From Diprion similis (Eukaryota; Arthropoda; Insecta; Hymenoptera; Diprionidae), in assembly GCF_021155765.1 (NCBI RefSeq), contig NC_060114.1, positions 14,765,501-14,829,500 on the forward strand: a stretch of DNA of 64,000 nucleotides. The letters are read 5' to 3'. Both the position numbers and the translations under genes were made by a program. The notes under the pieces are model-generated. The model was not told the DNA's origin. It saw only the letters and a program-made list of their open reading frames with translations, and did no database searches. This document shows positions 53,207-64,000 of the stretch, piece by piece (positions within the stretch are counted from its first letter, which is position 1; each line of letters begins with the position of its first letter).

Positions 53207-56200
53207 TTAATTTTGTCCAGATTCTTCTGGTACACCATCGTTTTGCAAAATTTCTTGCGCAGCCAATAGATCCTCCTGTTGTTTCTGCTGTGCTCGCTTG
53301 ATTTTCCATGTTCGTTTGGTGCTTTTCACTTCTGTCGGTCTTGTCCGCAGCTTTTTTAACTGCTCTTGAATGGCAGGAATTATCCGTATCTTGAAAATTA
53401 ATTTCAAATAACTTTTCAAAATTATCTGTTTAATAAGAATTTGCAGACTATATGCTAATCTCAATGTTTTCATGCTACATTTCGTTATATTGTATGGAGC
53501 AAGGATCAGGAAAGGGCTCTGCATAGATATTTAAAACGAAAATATAATTTTTTATTGTTTCGATCAACGATGTATCAAAGGCAAATACTCGCCACTATAT
53601 ATATAGATATATTATTTATGTACAACCGTTGCATTACACAACCACGATCCTCAACTTACCTAAACTGACTTATTATTATGCATTCATTTCTATATGTAAG
53701 TATGTAAACTCTATTTGTCATATAATTTTATATGTAAGCTATTGTTAAAATTAATCGCAGTGCTTCTTCATAATTATTATCATCATAATTATTCTTAAAA
53801 TTATTATTGTTTGTATTATTATCAAAGAAAAATTTCAGTTAATCCAAATTCATTGAGCATCAGTTGTCGCAGTTTTAAAATCGTAATTCTTCAGTGCTGG
53901 TCATCAGTATGGCAGTGACATGTTTTTTTAACCAGTAATAATTGTTTACGGAGCATATTTTGGTATAAATTTGAATATTTTCTATTATTTGTGTAAATTA
54001 AGTAAAAGCTTTAAAAAGAAGAAAAAAAAACATAATGTCCGTAAAAATTTAGCTTGACACAGATTCCCCATAATAATGTACAGGCTCATCAAAGTGCAAC
54101 GATGCTCTTTGGTTTTCCAGGATAAAACCCGCTTAGTTTTCTGTCCGCTTCAAGACCAAAGCTCTTCATTGGAGTGTCTAGAGAATTTTTGGCGATGAAT
54201 TCTACCGATGGTACACATATCTTAGAGTAATTATTTATCACATGACTCCAGAGTGAAGGTGAAACCTTGTTCTTGCCCTCTATGTGAAAGTACGAACCCC
54301 AAACTTTAGAGTTTAAAATCTGTTCGTCAGAGTGAGACAAACTGTGATCCTGCATCCCCTCGGCAAGCTGCTCCTCAACAACTGCAACCGTATCGCAAAA
54401 GGCGTGGCATTTCGGAGTGTAGATATCCTGTATAAGGTTATCGCCGACGTAGAGACAGGAAGGTGAAGTCTTTCCTGTCTGGCTGACGAAAAATTCTTTC
54501 AAATCCTTCCAGTTTCCCTGACTGTATACACCCCCCCTTTTCAATTCGGACGCAGTCGCAATTTCGCCTTCCGAGTAGCCATCCAGCTTGAGGAACGGAC
54601 GAGAACCAGTGAAAAAACCTGGTTTCTTAGCGTAACAGACTACGATGTCGAATAAGGAATTCCAGTCCTTTCCCAGAGCATAGGAGGCCGTGAAGTTGGC
54701 AAAGTCAGCATTCGAGCCAGTTATAAGATACGTCACTCTGGTCTGCTTGAGCTCCTAAAAGGAAAATATGTTCAATAATAAAGTGGGACAAATGCAGTGT
54801 GCCAAGACACTTTATACATGATAAGATAAGTTTTTTTTAAATAATATCGGATCCCTATATGCCTGAACTAATTTATTCAATAAAAATTTCAAACTACCAT
54901 GTTAAGAAAGTGAATCATAATTTGGTATTTCAATGAATCACCCACGTACGTATGCTTTCCAATATGAATCATTCTAAAACATGGTAAGGAATGGCCGGAA
55001 GCTTTCTAATCTAGATTAATATCTTAACAAAAACATGTTGTTCATCAAGTTATTAGTCACATCCTGTGGTAGTTATTAGATAAAATTGAAGGCAAACCTT
55101 GAGCCATGAAATCAGTTTCTGACTGGACCTGTGAAGATATTTATCCGGGTTTCCCTTCAGGGAAGGAAAATATTTTCCATCATCCTTGGAAAAATTTTCT
55201 CGGTCAAACATGTCGATCAATCCATCGAGGACGTCGGGCCACACGGTATATTGGCTGGGAGGACTATTTCCACCGTTATTTTCATCTATCGTGTCGATGA
55301 TCTTGGCGAATGCAAGGGATGCCGGCATGTCAAAGTAGTCCAAAAGCGTCCGCATTTGTTCCGACAGCGGACCATTCCAAGTGACAAGGAGGTCGGAGGT
55401 AAAAGCGTCGGTGACGTTCCACCGTCGATCGGGATAGATGGTGTCTAGCTCTTCCTCGGAGAGTATCTTTGTCCCGTGACTGGCGCGTAGAATGGTTCCA
55501 GTGGGTGAAAATCGGAGCACGTTTCCCCTAGCAAAGTCAAGGACCAGGCCCTTCTGCATGAAGTCGTAATCTTGGAGAGCGAGCGGTTTGTACAGATACT
55601 TTGGATCGTAGCCACGTTTTTCAACGAGAAATTTTGACAAGCACTCGTACTCAAGGTTAACCATATTGGTGACATTGTAGCGAAGAAGGGTGTTATCTAG
55701 GTCGAAGCCGACGCAATCGTAGTCGGAAAACCTGAAGACTCCCATGGTTTTTGACACTTTTGATGAATAAAGTCTCTTTGCATTTACGTTGGCGATCGGA
55801 GCGAGACAAGCCGCATTTATAATCGTTTTTCTTGTTGTTGTTGTTGCTGTCGGTGCAGTTGTTATTAGCGTTGACAAACGAGGGAATAGAGTTCGATCCG
55901 GAACGGCGAGGGCTGAACTACGAGGCGTGGCTGGACGGAAAGTTATCGACGAAAGCGGCGGCAATGAGTTTCCCCCTCTCCAGCTGCTCCATGGATTTGA
56001 CAGCTGACTGTATCGTCTGCTACACGGATTAACAAATACGCGGTTAACCTCGAATATTCGGTTGAACTCGCTCGCGATTGAGAGGCAGTTTTTCGCACTC
56101 GATGTCATTGCCGCACAATGGTTTAGACGAAGGAATATTCAACCTCCGCAAAACTCAACTGCTGCGAATAAAATGATCGGTGGATTGCGCGAAACATAAA

Positions 56201-57158
56201 GTGGCCCAAGGCTGCATACATCAGAGTGCGAAAACTTGAGAACGCGGGGTTATTAATAGGTGGTTTTTGCAGGGTCGCGGTATCGCCGAGCTGTCAACGC
56301 ATTTCGCACCTTTGGACAGCTGACAAGATCTTTCGTTTTGTTTTCCTTTTCTCGAGTCGATAACACTCGCTTGTGTGCACGTATTCGTACACAAATGCAT
56401 ATAAACACACCTAACACTGGCCTTTACACATGTCAGTGACATCCAATGTCACCGACGAGCTCTGGCTTCTGTGTAACAACAGTGTAAATAAGTCCAAATT
56501 GTCACATATTAACCATAAACAATACAACTCGAGATACGATACGGCGTCGACGCAGCGTTGATCGATCGCAGCCCTGCGCGGGAAATTCAAAAATACAGAC
56601 CACATCGATCCTCTATAATCGTAATTGTGGTTAATACTGAAGTTTGAATCAGGAGATATTGCCAAACATGCGCATTGAAAAAATCCTATTAATAATAACA
56701 ACTTTTAAAACTATCAAACGCTACACGTAAAGTGTATCCGATTACTTCCGTTGCAGTTAAAAAAAACTGTATGTAGATGGTCTTCGGGTATTTGCACTAA
56801 ACTCACCTGCGGCGGGATATGGACGTAGCGTATATTGCGAGCGTGCACGAAGAAGATATCGTAGTTGAAAGAGTCGCCCCTCGGATCAACGAAGGTGCAT
56901 TCTTTCATCACGATGTTCATGTAGCTGCAACATTATAAATCAAAAATGAGGTGACACTTGTTGCTTTCAATGCTCTTGTTATTCAGTTTGATATTCGTTA
57001 CACACTAACCCATCGACTTGATCAACAAGCCCGGTGATACAGGCTTCATTTCGAAAATCTACGGTCGTTCTCTGTCCCTCGACAGCCTTCAGCAGGATCG
57101 CTAAATTATTGTGAAAATAATATCGCTCTTGTTGCGAAATACGCTTGTTAGCAGCCAT
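53207..57158 (-). CDS. LSM10: U7 snRNA-associated Sm-like protein LSm10
   Basis: Three coding exons are proposed: 57158-57010, 56924-56807 and 53389-53207, giving 149 residues (human LSM10 has about 123). LSm10 replaces SmD1 in the U7 snRNP that cleaves replication-dependent histone pre-mRNA. Exons 1-2 encode the Sm fold, with TTVDFRNEA, the VDGYMN turn and the ARNIRYVHIP strand, closely matching LSM10. Exon 2 ends at an excellent donor (CAG|GTGAGT) in phase 0. The only downstream continuation I found is the 60-residue frame behind the acceptor TTTTCAAG|ATA at 53390. Joined, it reads HIPPQ-IRIIPAIQEQL, which lines up without gaps with human HIPDD-VNITSTIEQQL, and continues into a Lys/Gln-rich tail. 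The start was chosen at 57158 (MAANKR); an in-frame ATG 60 bases upstream would add 20 residues with no family counterpart. Exons 1-2 are secure. Exon 3, and therefore the nesting of NT5DC1 in a 3417-base intron, is inferred. Confidence 0.82.
53551..53556 (-). promoter_or_regulatory. polyadenylation signal AATAAA, probably of NT5DC1
   Basis: Canonical hexamer on the minus strand about 530 bases past the NT5DC1 stop and 160 bases before the proposed LSM10 terminal exon. Its position would let NT5DC1 end inside the LSM10 intron. Confidence 0.5.
54089..56108 (-). CDS. NT5DC1: 5'-nucleotidase domain-containing protein 1 (NT5DC1-like), HAD superfamily
   Basis: Two coding exons, 56108-55098 and 54754-54089, join in phase 0 (donor AAG|GTTTGC, acceptor TTTTAG|GAG) for 558 residues. 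The HAD motif I GFDLDNT (Asp136, Asp138) and the later YVGDNLIQDI motif place it in the IMP-specific 5'-nucleotidase-like HAD family. The order and wording of the conserved blocks (LRASHGTK, WPDVLDGL, GDNLIQDI, WGSYF) match human NT5DC1. Human NT5DC1 starts near residue 122 of this frame, where a second ATG lies at 55745. The extra 121 residues are rich in Arg, Ser and Thr with few acids, like a mitochondrial presequence, so two products (mitochondrial and cytosolic) are possible. The substrate of NT5DC1 is not well established. The whole gene sits inside the last intron of the same-strand LSM10 model. A canonical AATAAA (minus strand) lies at 53556-53551. Confidence 0.9.
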
Positions 57159-57509
57159 GACGGCAGCCGACAACAAAATGGCTGCACTGGAATATAATGG
57201 CTGCTGCTTTACGACCATAGACTTTATGCCACAGAGATTTATAGAGATTACAACAGCGTGATTCTATCACTACGGCGCGAAATTTGAAACGGACAGCTTC
57301 GAACTTCAAAATTAGGATGATTTCTTAGATAAAAGATGGCCATAATGTAACTAATGTTACCACAAATTACATTTCTAATACTTGGAATAACTGTATTACA
57401 TGTATTAGATATGTAGGAAATAATAATTGTGAAATATATATTTGTTTACAAAAGAATTAGAAAAACAATCCTTTTTTTTTTGAAAGTGTTTACAATTCCT
57501 TGTACATAC

Positions 57510-57695
57510 ATGGAGAATTTACCCGCGGTAAACGTTATGTACAATATGTATCTTCAGTCAATGCGTACAATGTGTACAACAGTTAAATGTAATAATGAAA
57601 AGTTGGGACAAACGTTGACTGATTGGCACTCTTCATGGTCCATGACAAAACTGCAATTACAACTTAGGAAGAAAAAATCCAGACTTCGTAAATAA
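57510..57695 (+). CDS. candidate 61-residue small ORF, unidentified
   Basis: An ATG at 57510 opens MENLPAVNVMYNMYLQSMR and ends with a basic tail (LQLRKKKSRLRK) before TAA. It lies between the LSM10 start (minus) and the GPR89 3' end (minus), so it would be divergent from LSM10. The base composition is ordinary and there is no repeat. The start context is weak. It could be a real small protein, the last exon of a short gene sharing the LSM10 promoter, or chance. Confidence 0.28.
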   Translation: MENLPAVNVMYNMYLQSMRTMCTTVKCNNEKLGQTLTDWHSSWSMTKLQLQLRKKKSRLRK

Positions 57696-57924
57696 CATCT
57701 GTACTTTCTTCGAAATCAAGACTCAAAAAATTTGAGAAACCAATTTGGAATTGAAATGCTGGATGATTCAGTCTTTTACCCTGCAAGAAACAAAAATATA
57801 TATTAAAGCTCTAACTCATTACGGGAAATTGTGCTTCTCACAATTCCGAGTGTAACTCCTACTGCATTACATTCAACATATGTAATCGTTGGCGTGAGGA
57901 TCAATAGGATATGTTAAAAAATAA

Positions 57925-57930
57925 TTTATT
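57925..57930 (-). promoter_or_regulatory. polyadenylation signal AATAAA next to the GPR89 stop
   Basis: The hexamer starts six bases after the TGA stop, implying a very short 3' UTR if used. Confidence 0.5.
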
Positions 57931-57936
57931 TATGCT

Positions 57937-60879
57937 TCAAGCACGCTCCGTGGGAGCCTGCTTATGAGCCAGATATAAAAATACAATAGAAGATAGCGCC
58001 GACACAAGGAATATCACATCGAACCATCTGTGATAAAAGTTAAACTGCAGATCACCAAGAACTTGCGTTATAATCACACGATATTCGGCAGGCATGTTCA
58101 TTCGCATGAGAAGTACAGATGAGACGAAATACATCCCCTGAAAGGCATACACACAAAGATTATTAAATACAAATTTAATACTATTGGTTTATAGCCGAAG
58201 TATTTCTCCTTTCATCTCATATTCCCTTTGTGCTTTTAAGATGATTAATTTTCAGCTGATTAAACGTTCAGGCTCTTTTTGCTCGACTAAAACTCACCAT
58301 TATTTGAGCTAATATGAGAACGATTATGTTTGATGATTTGCTGCTTGATATCGCGTAGAAAAACTGAAAAATATAAACAAATTACTAAATGGATAGGTCT
58401 GAATAGCCATGAAGTCTTCTTCTGAAATTTTAGTTTTGTTCTCTCATCTTATTTACTATTATGAAAAGTATAATTCATTTCGAATTTAACATGTGAATGC
58501 TTAGATACCTTTGTAAGCGTCAGTAGAAGCCCTCTGATGGACGTTACGACTATGCACCCGACAAGATAGAAGGAAATGTGCTGAGACCAGAAAGTCACGT
58601 CAATGTCAAATCCGATCCAGTGTACAGCAATTTCCATTCCTCGTGTAACGGGATCTTTTTTGCCTACTCGGTCGAAGACAATATTAATTGTAGACTGAAA
58701 AGAACGTTTCTCACGTTAGTTAAGAAAAAGGAAGCCAACTGATGTTCAGCGATTTAAAAATACAAGAATTTTCAAAATATTATCACATATTTTGAATCAA
58801 AACTTGGGGAGTAGCTGAACTTTGAATGAACTAAGCAAAAAGTATTTCTAGTTATCCTCTATCTCGATTTATCCTTACAATGAAAATCTTCCAGCTGCAG
58901 TATAGGGAAAAAAAGTAACCGAGAAAATTGAAGTACTTCCCCTGCCACGTCGCAGCCCATTCGAGTCGTTCTCTAGCGTTTTGGATGTCGTGCGCTTCTA
59001 GAAATAATTGTCGAGACAACTCTTCTAACGCCGCAACTTCTTGCTGAAGTTGTTTTATATCTGAAAGTAAATTCATCGCCTGATAAATGTGGATAATTCA
59101 ACTTTAAAAGCCTCGAATCTAGGATACTAATCAATTTCAACATCTTTAATGGACGAAAAAACCGTGAGTGTAGTGATACGCACTTTCCTGACTTCCTTTA
59201 CTTCCTCCCAAGGGAGCCAGCATTCCCCAGAGACGGGATCTAGCCTCAGGCTGACCAGCGACTTCCCCTTTTTTCGCAAGAGCAATTCTTTTTTTCTTAG
59301 CCACTATCATGTCCATCGTCTGAAGCAGCCTCCTCTCTACCGATTGTACATCTGTGTAGGAAACAGGCCGCATAAAATAAGCCATCGATGAATACGGGTA
59401 GTTGACTGCTCCAAACCCTGACAAAAGTGCCATCACCGTCACGCCAATAACTCCAATCCGACTGACACCTTGTTCTATGGACAGCAGACCCTTTTTGGGA
59501 CTAAGGATAGGAAAGGGATCTCCGACTTTCCAAAACAGGTACAAGTAAAAGAGATACACCAGTACCGTTAGTGGCCTGATCAAATTCAGCCTGACTGAAA
59601 TGTGAAAATGTTTTTAACAAAAAATGTTTTTGGAAGATAGCCGTCATTTCAACTGATTGTTAGCATTAGTCTCAATTCTCTCCTTACCGAATCTGATGTT
59701 GCTTATAATGAAGTAGGCTATGTAAAACGGTATCAACACTATCACCATGAACAAAAGCATGTACAGGCCGGCGTTCCAATGGAAATACCTTGAGCTGGAA
59801 AAGGAATGCAAAATACATACGTTAGATTATAAATTAGAGTACAGTGTATTGTGCGTTATAAGAGATGAACACAAAAGTGTTAATCGATTTCTTGAACTTT
59901 ATATAGCCTTTATAATTTTATACTGTAATTTCATAAGCTGATGAGATATGTAACAGGTTATAGAAGAAAAAAAAATACATTGAGTGTTGATGAAACATGA
60001 TAACTGAAAGTTTCTTTGCTAGAAGGATGCTTTGAAACTGTGTCCCATTTTTTCCAAATGTTTAAACTACTTAGATATAAGATTCTTTTACACTGTCCAC
60101 ATACCTGGAATCCAGCACATCGACAATCTCAAATATGATAAGTTCAAACATTGTACAAGATAAAGAAAATGTCGTGGAAAAAATCAGCTGCACCAATCTG
60201 TGGTGGACTTCGTAGTCCCGAAATAATTTCTTCACAAAGAATACCCATCCTCCTAGGAAGAAGAGTACCTGAAACCAAAAATGATAGACTTATTAAAATT
60301 TTATTTACATAGTTTTCGAAATAATATAAGTTTGAAAAATAAATTACATTCTCAATATCATGCAAAAGCCTTTTTTCTTTCTTCTTACGTCATTTTCACT
60401 TTTACATTCAGAATACCGAGCACGTCAACCATTGAATCAGAAAATTCTTAAATACCTAAGCAGTTAAAGCCGATATTATTCGAAATAGACAAAAATCGAC
60501 AACAAGAGTAACTGTTGAAAAGCATTGTGAAATTCTACATTCAATTATAGAACGAATTAATTATTTCGAATAATTTAAGATGAGAGGATCTACAAGGAAA
60601 CCAGCTGTTGATTTCATTTTCTACGATAACCTTGTCAACATTGATCAAATGCGACAGCTAAAACTACCCACTTCCTGTTTACAAGAAAAATCGCTTACGA
60701 AAATTTAATGCCTTACACAAGTAGGCTTCAATAATCACAACGTAACTCTTTAATTGCGTGCGTACGTGAAAATTTTTAGGTTAGGTTAAGTGACACCAAT
60801 GTGAAAAGGTAGACGCTGATCGATGTTGACAACGTACCTGCGTTCCAAGGATCACACACGTGTCCTCTAAAAAGCCCAT
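57937..60879 (-). CDS. GPR89: Golgi pH regulator (GPR89/GPHR), frameshifted in exon 2 as sequenced
   Basis: Eight coding exons: 60879-60838, 60269-60105, 59794-59688, 59594-59184, 59060-58879, 58694-58509, 58363-58298, 58137-57937. After correcting one extra base they give about 452 residues (human 455). GPHR is a multi-pass Golgi membrane protein needed for Golgi acidification. Visible hallmarks are the N-terminal [10 protein letters not shown] segment, [27 protein letters not shown], the hydrophilic loop with [43 protein letters not shown] and the C-terminal [16 protein letters not shown] followed by LYLAHKQAP. All introns are GT-AG. In exon 2 the family sequence is in one frame up to GGWVF and in another from [11 protein letters not shown], so a single extra base lies near 60238-60245. 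AATAAA follows the stop within ten bases (57930-57925). A polymerase or assembly indel is more likely than a dead gene, because every other exon is intact. Confidence 0.93.
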
Positions 60880-61811
60880 CCTGGGCCGAAACAGTTTTTA
60901 ATCGAATTGTCACAACTACGAGTTCATTATTCCAATTGTGACAGGTACACAACACCTACAACAATATACTTATGTCCGCTGAACAAGACGCACCGGGTGT
61001 TCGATACATCGATTGCATGCATACACGTCGGTCCAATTCCAACCTTCAATGTTCAGACCAAGTGAATTTATCAAAGGTTTTGCGATAATTCTTAGACGCC
61101 TTGTCTTCGCATATTCTATTATTCTATCGCCCAATTTCCTGTGTCGTAACATAGCAGAGAACTTCGAAAAGTTTTTAAAGAAATACGCTTGTAAATTCCT
61201 CAAAACACGTATATCCGTTATAAGACTTATAAGCAAGATCGGCAAAATATATAATTAATGAATGAATTGCCTCGGCGTGTTTAAATTTTTTACAAACGTA
61301 CTAATAAAAGCTTCGAAAAATTTATTTTCCCAGCTTTTAGCTCGATAGTGAAGATCGCAAATCATTAGGGCTAGATTCTAGACATGTCGGAGCTGAAAGT
61401 AGCGTAAAGAGGTCCAGAATCACAAAATTGGTCGGTATAAAAAACTTCACTTTTATACCGAAGTCTCCAATTGTCTTAAAAATTATCGTTAATCTTTTTG
61501 ACTTGATAATTCATAATCAGTTTCGAGAAGAAAAAATTTTTGGCATTGATTGTCCTTTTTCCGTTTTTTGGAAGACTTCTGGCATCAGCATTATTTAGGA
61601 GAAAAGGCGGATTAATTCGAATTCAAATAATAAAATCGACCGTGTTCGAGATCTCGATTGCTTGTCCGAATATAGTCACGAATCGAGTTTCAAACCCAGA
61701 TCCAAATTTCGAATCTCAAACGACGAACGATACCGGTTGAGAAGTAGTTGTTTGCAGTTACATCGTGTAGATACTTGTGACAATTTTGATTTAAATCAAG
61801 TAAAAGTAAAT
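60880..61811. promoter_or_regulatory. divergent promoter region between GPR89 and the coiled-coil gene
   Basis: Holds the upstream regions of two divergent genes. Short open frames exist on both strands around 61.0-61.25 kb but overlap each other and lack support. Confidence 0.45.
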
Positions 61812-64000
61812 ATGGCCAGTGGAATTACTGGAGGCTCGAGCGGAGCGTCGTCCATAACTCCAGAGTTTGTAAGAACTCTGGAAACTAATTTGCACCAGAA
61901 TATAGCCCGTCTCGAAAATACAATTGAACGTAAGTCGATTGATTGGTGATTCAACATATTTTCCGCAGTTTGAAATTTACGCGTGACGTCACAATGTGCC
62001 TTGACATTGACAACATTATGACGTCACGCGGAATTCGACTTTCTATATCTTTGTTAATAAACATTGAATTGAAAAAAGAAAAAATATACGTTAATTATTT
62101 TTCGACATTCTATCTGACGATACTAATGAAATTTTATCAAAGATAATGCATTTCCTCGTTATATAGTATTTGCGTTACATTTGTAGTGATTATAATAATA
62201 CTTAGCTCAATCGTTATTATTCTTTCAAAAATGCATCGTTTATTGGACAGAGTACAAGACTAGCAATGCAACTTTAAAACAAGAATTGGAGAGCAAGGCC
62301 ACCAAATTGAAGACTATGGTGAAAGAAATACATGGTCGGAAAAAAAGAGTTGAAGAACTGAAAAACACCCAGAAAGAGTAAATTTTTACTTCAACTACAA
62401 ATGCAGTGCTCCGTTTACATCTGCTGCTTGTCTTAAAAGAAAAATATTACTGCACCAATTTTACTATCTATACTTACGAATAAATACATAAATAGCTCAA
62501 CAGCCCCTTAAATTTTTTTTTAACAGCCTGGACCAGTCCAACACAGAATTAACTCTCTACGCATCAAAGTTGAAGGCAGATTTGGAGGCGTATGAGAAAG
62601 AGAACATCAGACTTCGTAACGAGCACCAGGAAGTCCTCGACAAAGCCGATGCTAAGTGGGAAATGTACAAGGTAAAATAAATATGAATTTACTACTTTGG
62701 GAATCTCATTTCTCTGCCAATTTTCTAAAAATAATTCCATTCGGATAATTTTGTAACAAAATATTTAAGATGAACCGTTTATCTGTCCAGGCAAAGTACG
62801 AAGAGCGGCCAATGGTCAAATTGATGAGGCAGGAAGAAGGCAATTTAAAAAAATCCAAGATTGAGCTGATGGTCAAGCAGAATAAGCTAATGGAACTGAA
62901 AAAAATTATTGCAACACGCGAATCAATTCACATAAAACAGAGGAATTGCCTTGTAATAGAATGTGCGAACATATATAAGGAAGCTGAATCCGAAACAGTG
63001 AAAATGCGTGCTGCATTGAGCGCTCAAACCGAGCTGCAGGAAAAAATAAAGCAGCAGGCAACAATGGTAAGCAGCTCCTTATTTCATCATCTTGTATAGT
63101 TATTTAAGACATTTAAGAAAAGTCTGGAAAACTTTAAAAGAAGTTATTGATAACAATCGTTTACTCCATCAAATTATCAGTGTATCATTTCACTGTTTAA
63201 TCATTTCTTTTACAGATAAAAGAGTTTGAGGATGAACAAAAGGAGAAGTCAAGAATGTCGCAAGAACAATTAGCAGGTGGCAAAATTGCAAAAAGAGATT
63301 TTAATTACACTATGTCACAATTCGAGCGTATTAAAATCCCTCCCAAAAGTGTTCCACCAACTTTTCCTGACTGGTGGAACGATAAATCAGGTAAATGTAT
63401 TGAATCGTCTCGTAACAACATTTTGTGGTAACATTTTATCGGGCAGTATTAAAATATGAAAGCCCCAATAGAGGAGTTGAACCTTTTTAATACGACTGTC
63501 TTGTGCTACAATTTGTGGCAACTTCAACAATGTTCTTCATGATCTTCCATATTTTAACCTTTTATCCTCCTTTATAGACAGCATTTCCATTACCAGCTCA
63601 ATGATCGATGCGCTAACTGAGCCAGCTGCACAGCTGCAACTAGCCGATGTAACGAATACTGAAGTACCTGAAGCTAGACAGTCACCTAATCCTCAACAGA
63701 GTAATAGTCAAAATACAGATGCTCCTTGCTTTGCAGAATCGAATGAACAAATAATCTCTGGTACGCATAAATAATCTAAGTAATAATTAATACTTTGTAT
63801 TTAGTTGTGTTTCGGTGATATGCCCTGAAGAGAACTTGTATAAATATAAACATCCTTATGTCTTGCAGGATATCCTTATGAAATTGAAACACTCTGTTCA
63901 AATTTTGAAAGTTTCAATCAATGTTATTCTTTTTTTTTATGCATAATTGCACTCGATTGCAGATGTTGAAAAGGGTCAAGCTGCGGCGGTTGACCCGGAT
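61812..64000 (+). CDS. unidentified coiled-coil protein, 3' end beyond window
   Basis: Seven exons join in phase: 61812-61929, 62251-62377, 62527-62671, 62791-63066, 63216-63390, 63578-63760 and 63963 to the window edge, about 354 residues so far. All introns are GT-AG. The ATG at 61812 opens MASGITGGSSGASSITPEF; an upstream in-frame stretch exists in the same exon but carries no obvious signal. Residues from about 20 to 235 are rich in Lys, Glu, Gln and Leu with heptad-like spacing and few prolines, a long coiled coil. A Pro/Trp turn (IPPKSVPPTFPDWW) follows, then a Ser/Asn/Gln-rich, probably disordered, tail. I do not recognise the family; a cytoskeletal, centrosomal or kinetochore role would only be a guess from the coiled coil. 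It is divergent from GPR89, with about 0.93 kb between the two start codons. Its first intron contains an inverted repeat carrying two TGACGTCA motifs. Confidence 0.85.
61980..62030. promoter_or_regulatory. inverted repeat with paired CRE/ATF-type TGACGTCA motifs
   Basis: CGCGTGACGTCACAATGT at 61980-61997 is mirrored, with one mismatch, at 62013-62030 across a 15-base spacer. Each arm holds the palindrome TGACGTCA, the consensus CREB/ATF site. It lies 50 bases into intron 1 of the coiled-coil gene, close to the probable transcription start. Confidence 0.6.

Larger units (their letters stand above)
57159..57936. other. LSM10 upstream region and GPR89 3' flank
   Basis: LSM10 promoter at the left (CpG-containing, GCGCGAAATTTGAAAC), then AT-rich sequence with the candidate small ORF at 57510-57695. 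Nothing else supported. Confidence 0.5.

Noticed and set aside
56714..56806. Read-through of LSM10 exon 2 to a stop at 56714 (VSLVQIPEDHLH...)
   Set aside because: It crosses a near-perfect CAG|GTGAGT donor and fits the family less well than the spliced exon at 53389, though intron retention could produce it.
60970..61258. Opposed frames of about 60-90 codons upstream of GPR89
   Set aside because: Both strands are open over the same bases in the divergent promoter region; neither has homology or a good start context.

Overview
This is a eukaryotic, AT-rich, repeat-laden window, almost certainly from an insect. A hymenopteran is my best guess, but the sequence does not prove it. The evidence is compact GT-AG introns, metazoan gene families (a U7 snRNP LSM10 subunit, the Golgi pH regulator GPR89, an NT5DC1-type HAD protein), abundant microsatellites and short TA-flanked mariner-like MITEs. 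No bacterial operons, CRISPR arrays, rRNA or tRNA genes were seen.

Layout. Bases 1 to about 47.9 kb are gene-poor and read like a very long intronic or regulatory domain. It holds five copies of one TTAGGGTGGCGC-ended MITE family, one almost perfectly palindromic fold-back element of about 0.8 kb flanked by TTAA, and many simple repeats. A few minus-strand coding-like segments stand out: a possible first coding exon at 47868-47913, a second possible first exon at 18578-18803 with a strong donor and the same phase, a phase-compatible candidate internal exon near 13.6 kb, and an isolated coding-like segment at 38.2-38.4 kb. I could not identify any of these. A long minus-strand gene with alternative promoters that continues beyond base 1 would explain the first three.

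Bases 47.9-64 kb are gene-dense. A cytosolic acetyl-CoA C-acetyltransferase (ACAT2-like, eight coding exons, + strand) leaves a shared divergent promoter region. It converges tail-to-tail with LSM10 (- strand). LSM10 appears to have its last exon 3.4 kb downstream of its second, and that intron encloses the whole two-exon NT5DC1-like gene on the same strand. Next is GPR89 (Golgi pH regulator, eight coding exons, - strand), whose second exon carries a one-base frameshift in this assembly. A divergently transcribed, unidentified coiled-coil gene (+) runs off the right edge.

The genes share no pathway: mevalonate/ketone-body thiolysis, histone mRNA 3' processing, Golgi acidification and a HAD phosphatase-like protein. 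They are simply a housekeeping cluster with shared promoters and overlapping 3' ends. The most interesting points are the same-strand nested gene, the phase-matched alternative first exons and the TTAA-flanked long hairpin. Exon boundaries were placed by hand from splice motifs, reading phase and remembered protein-family similarity; no database or alignment was run.
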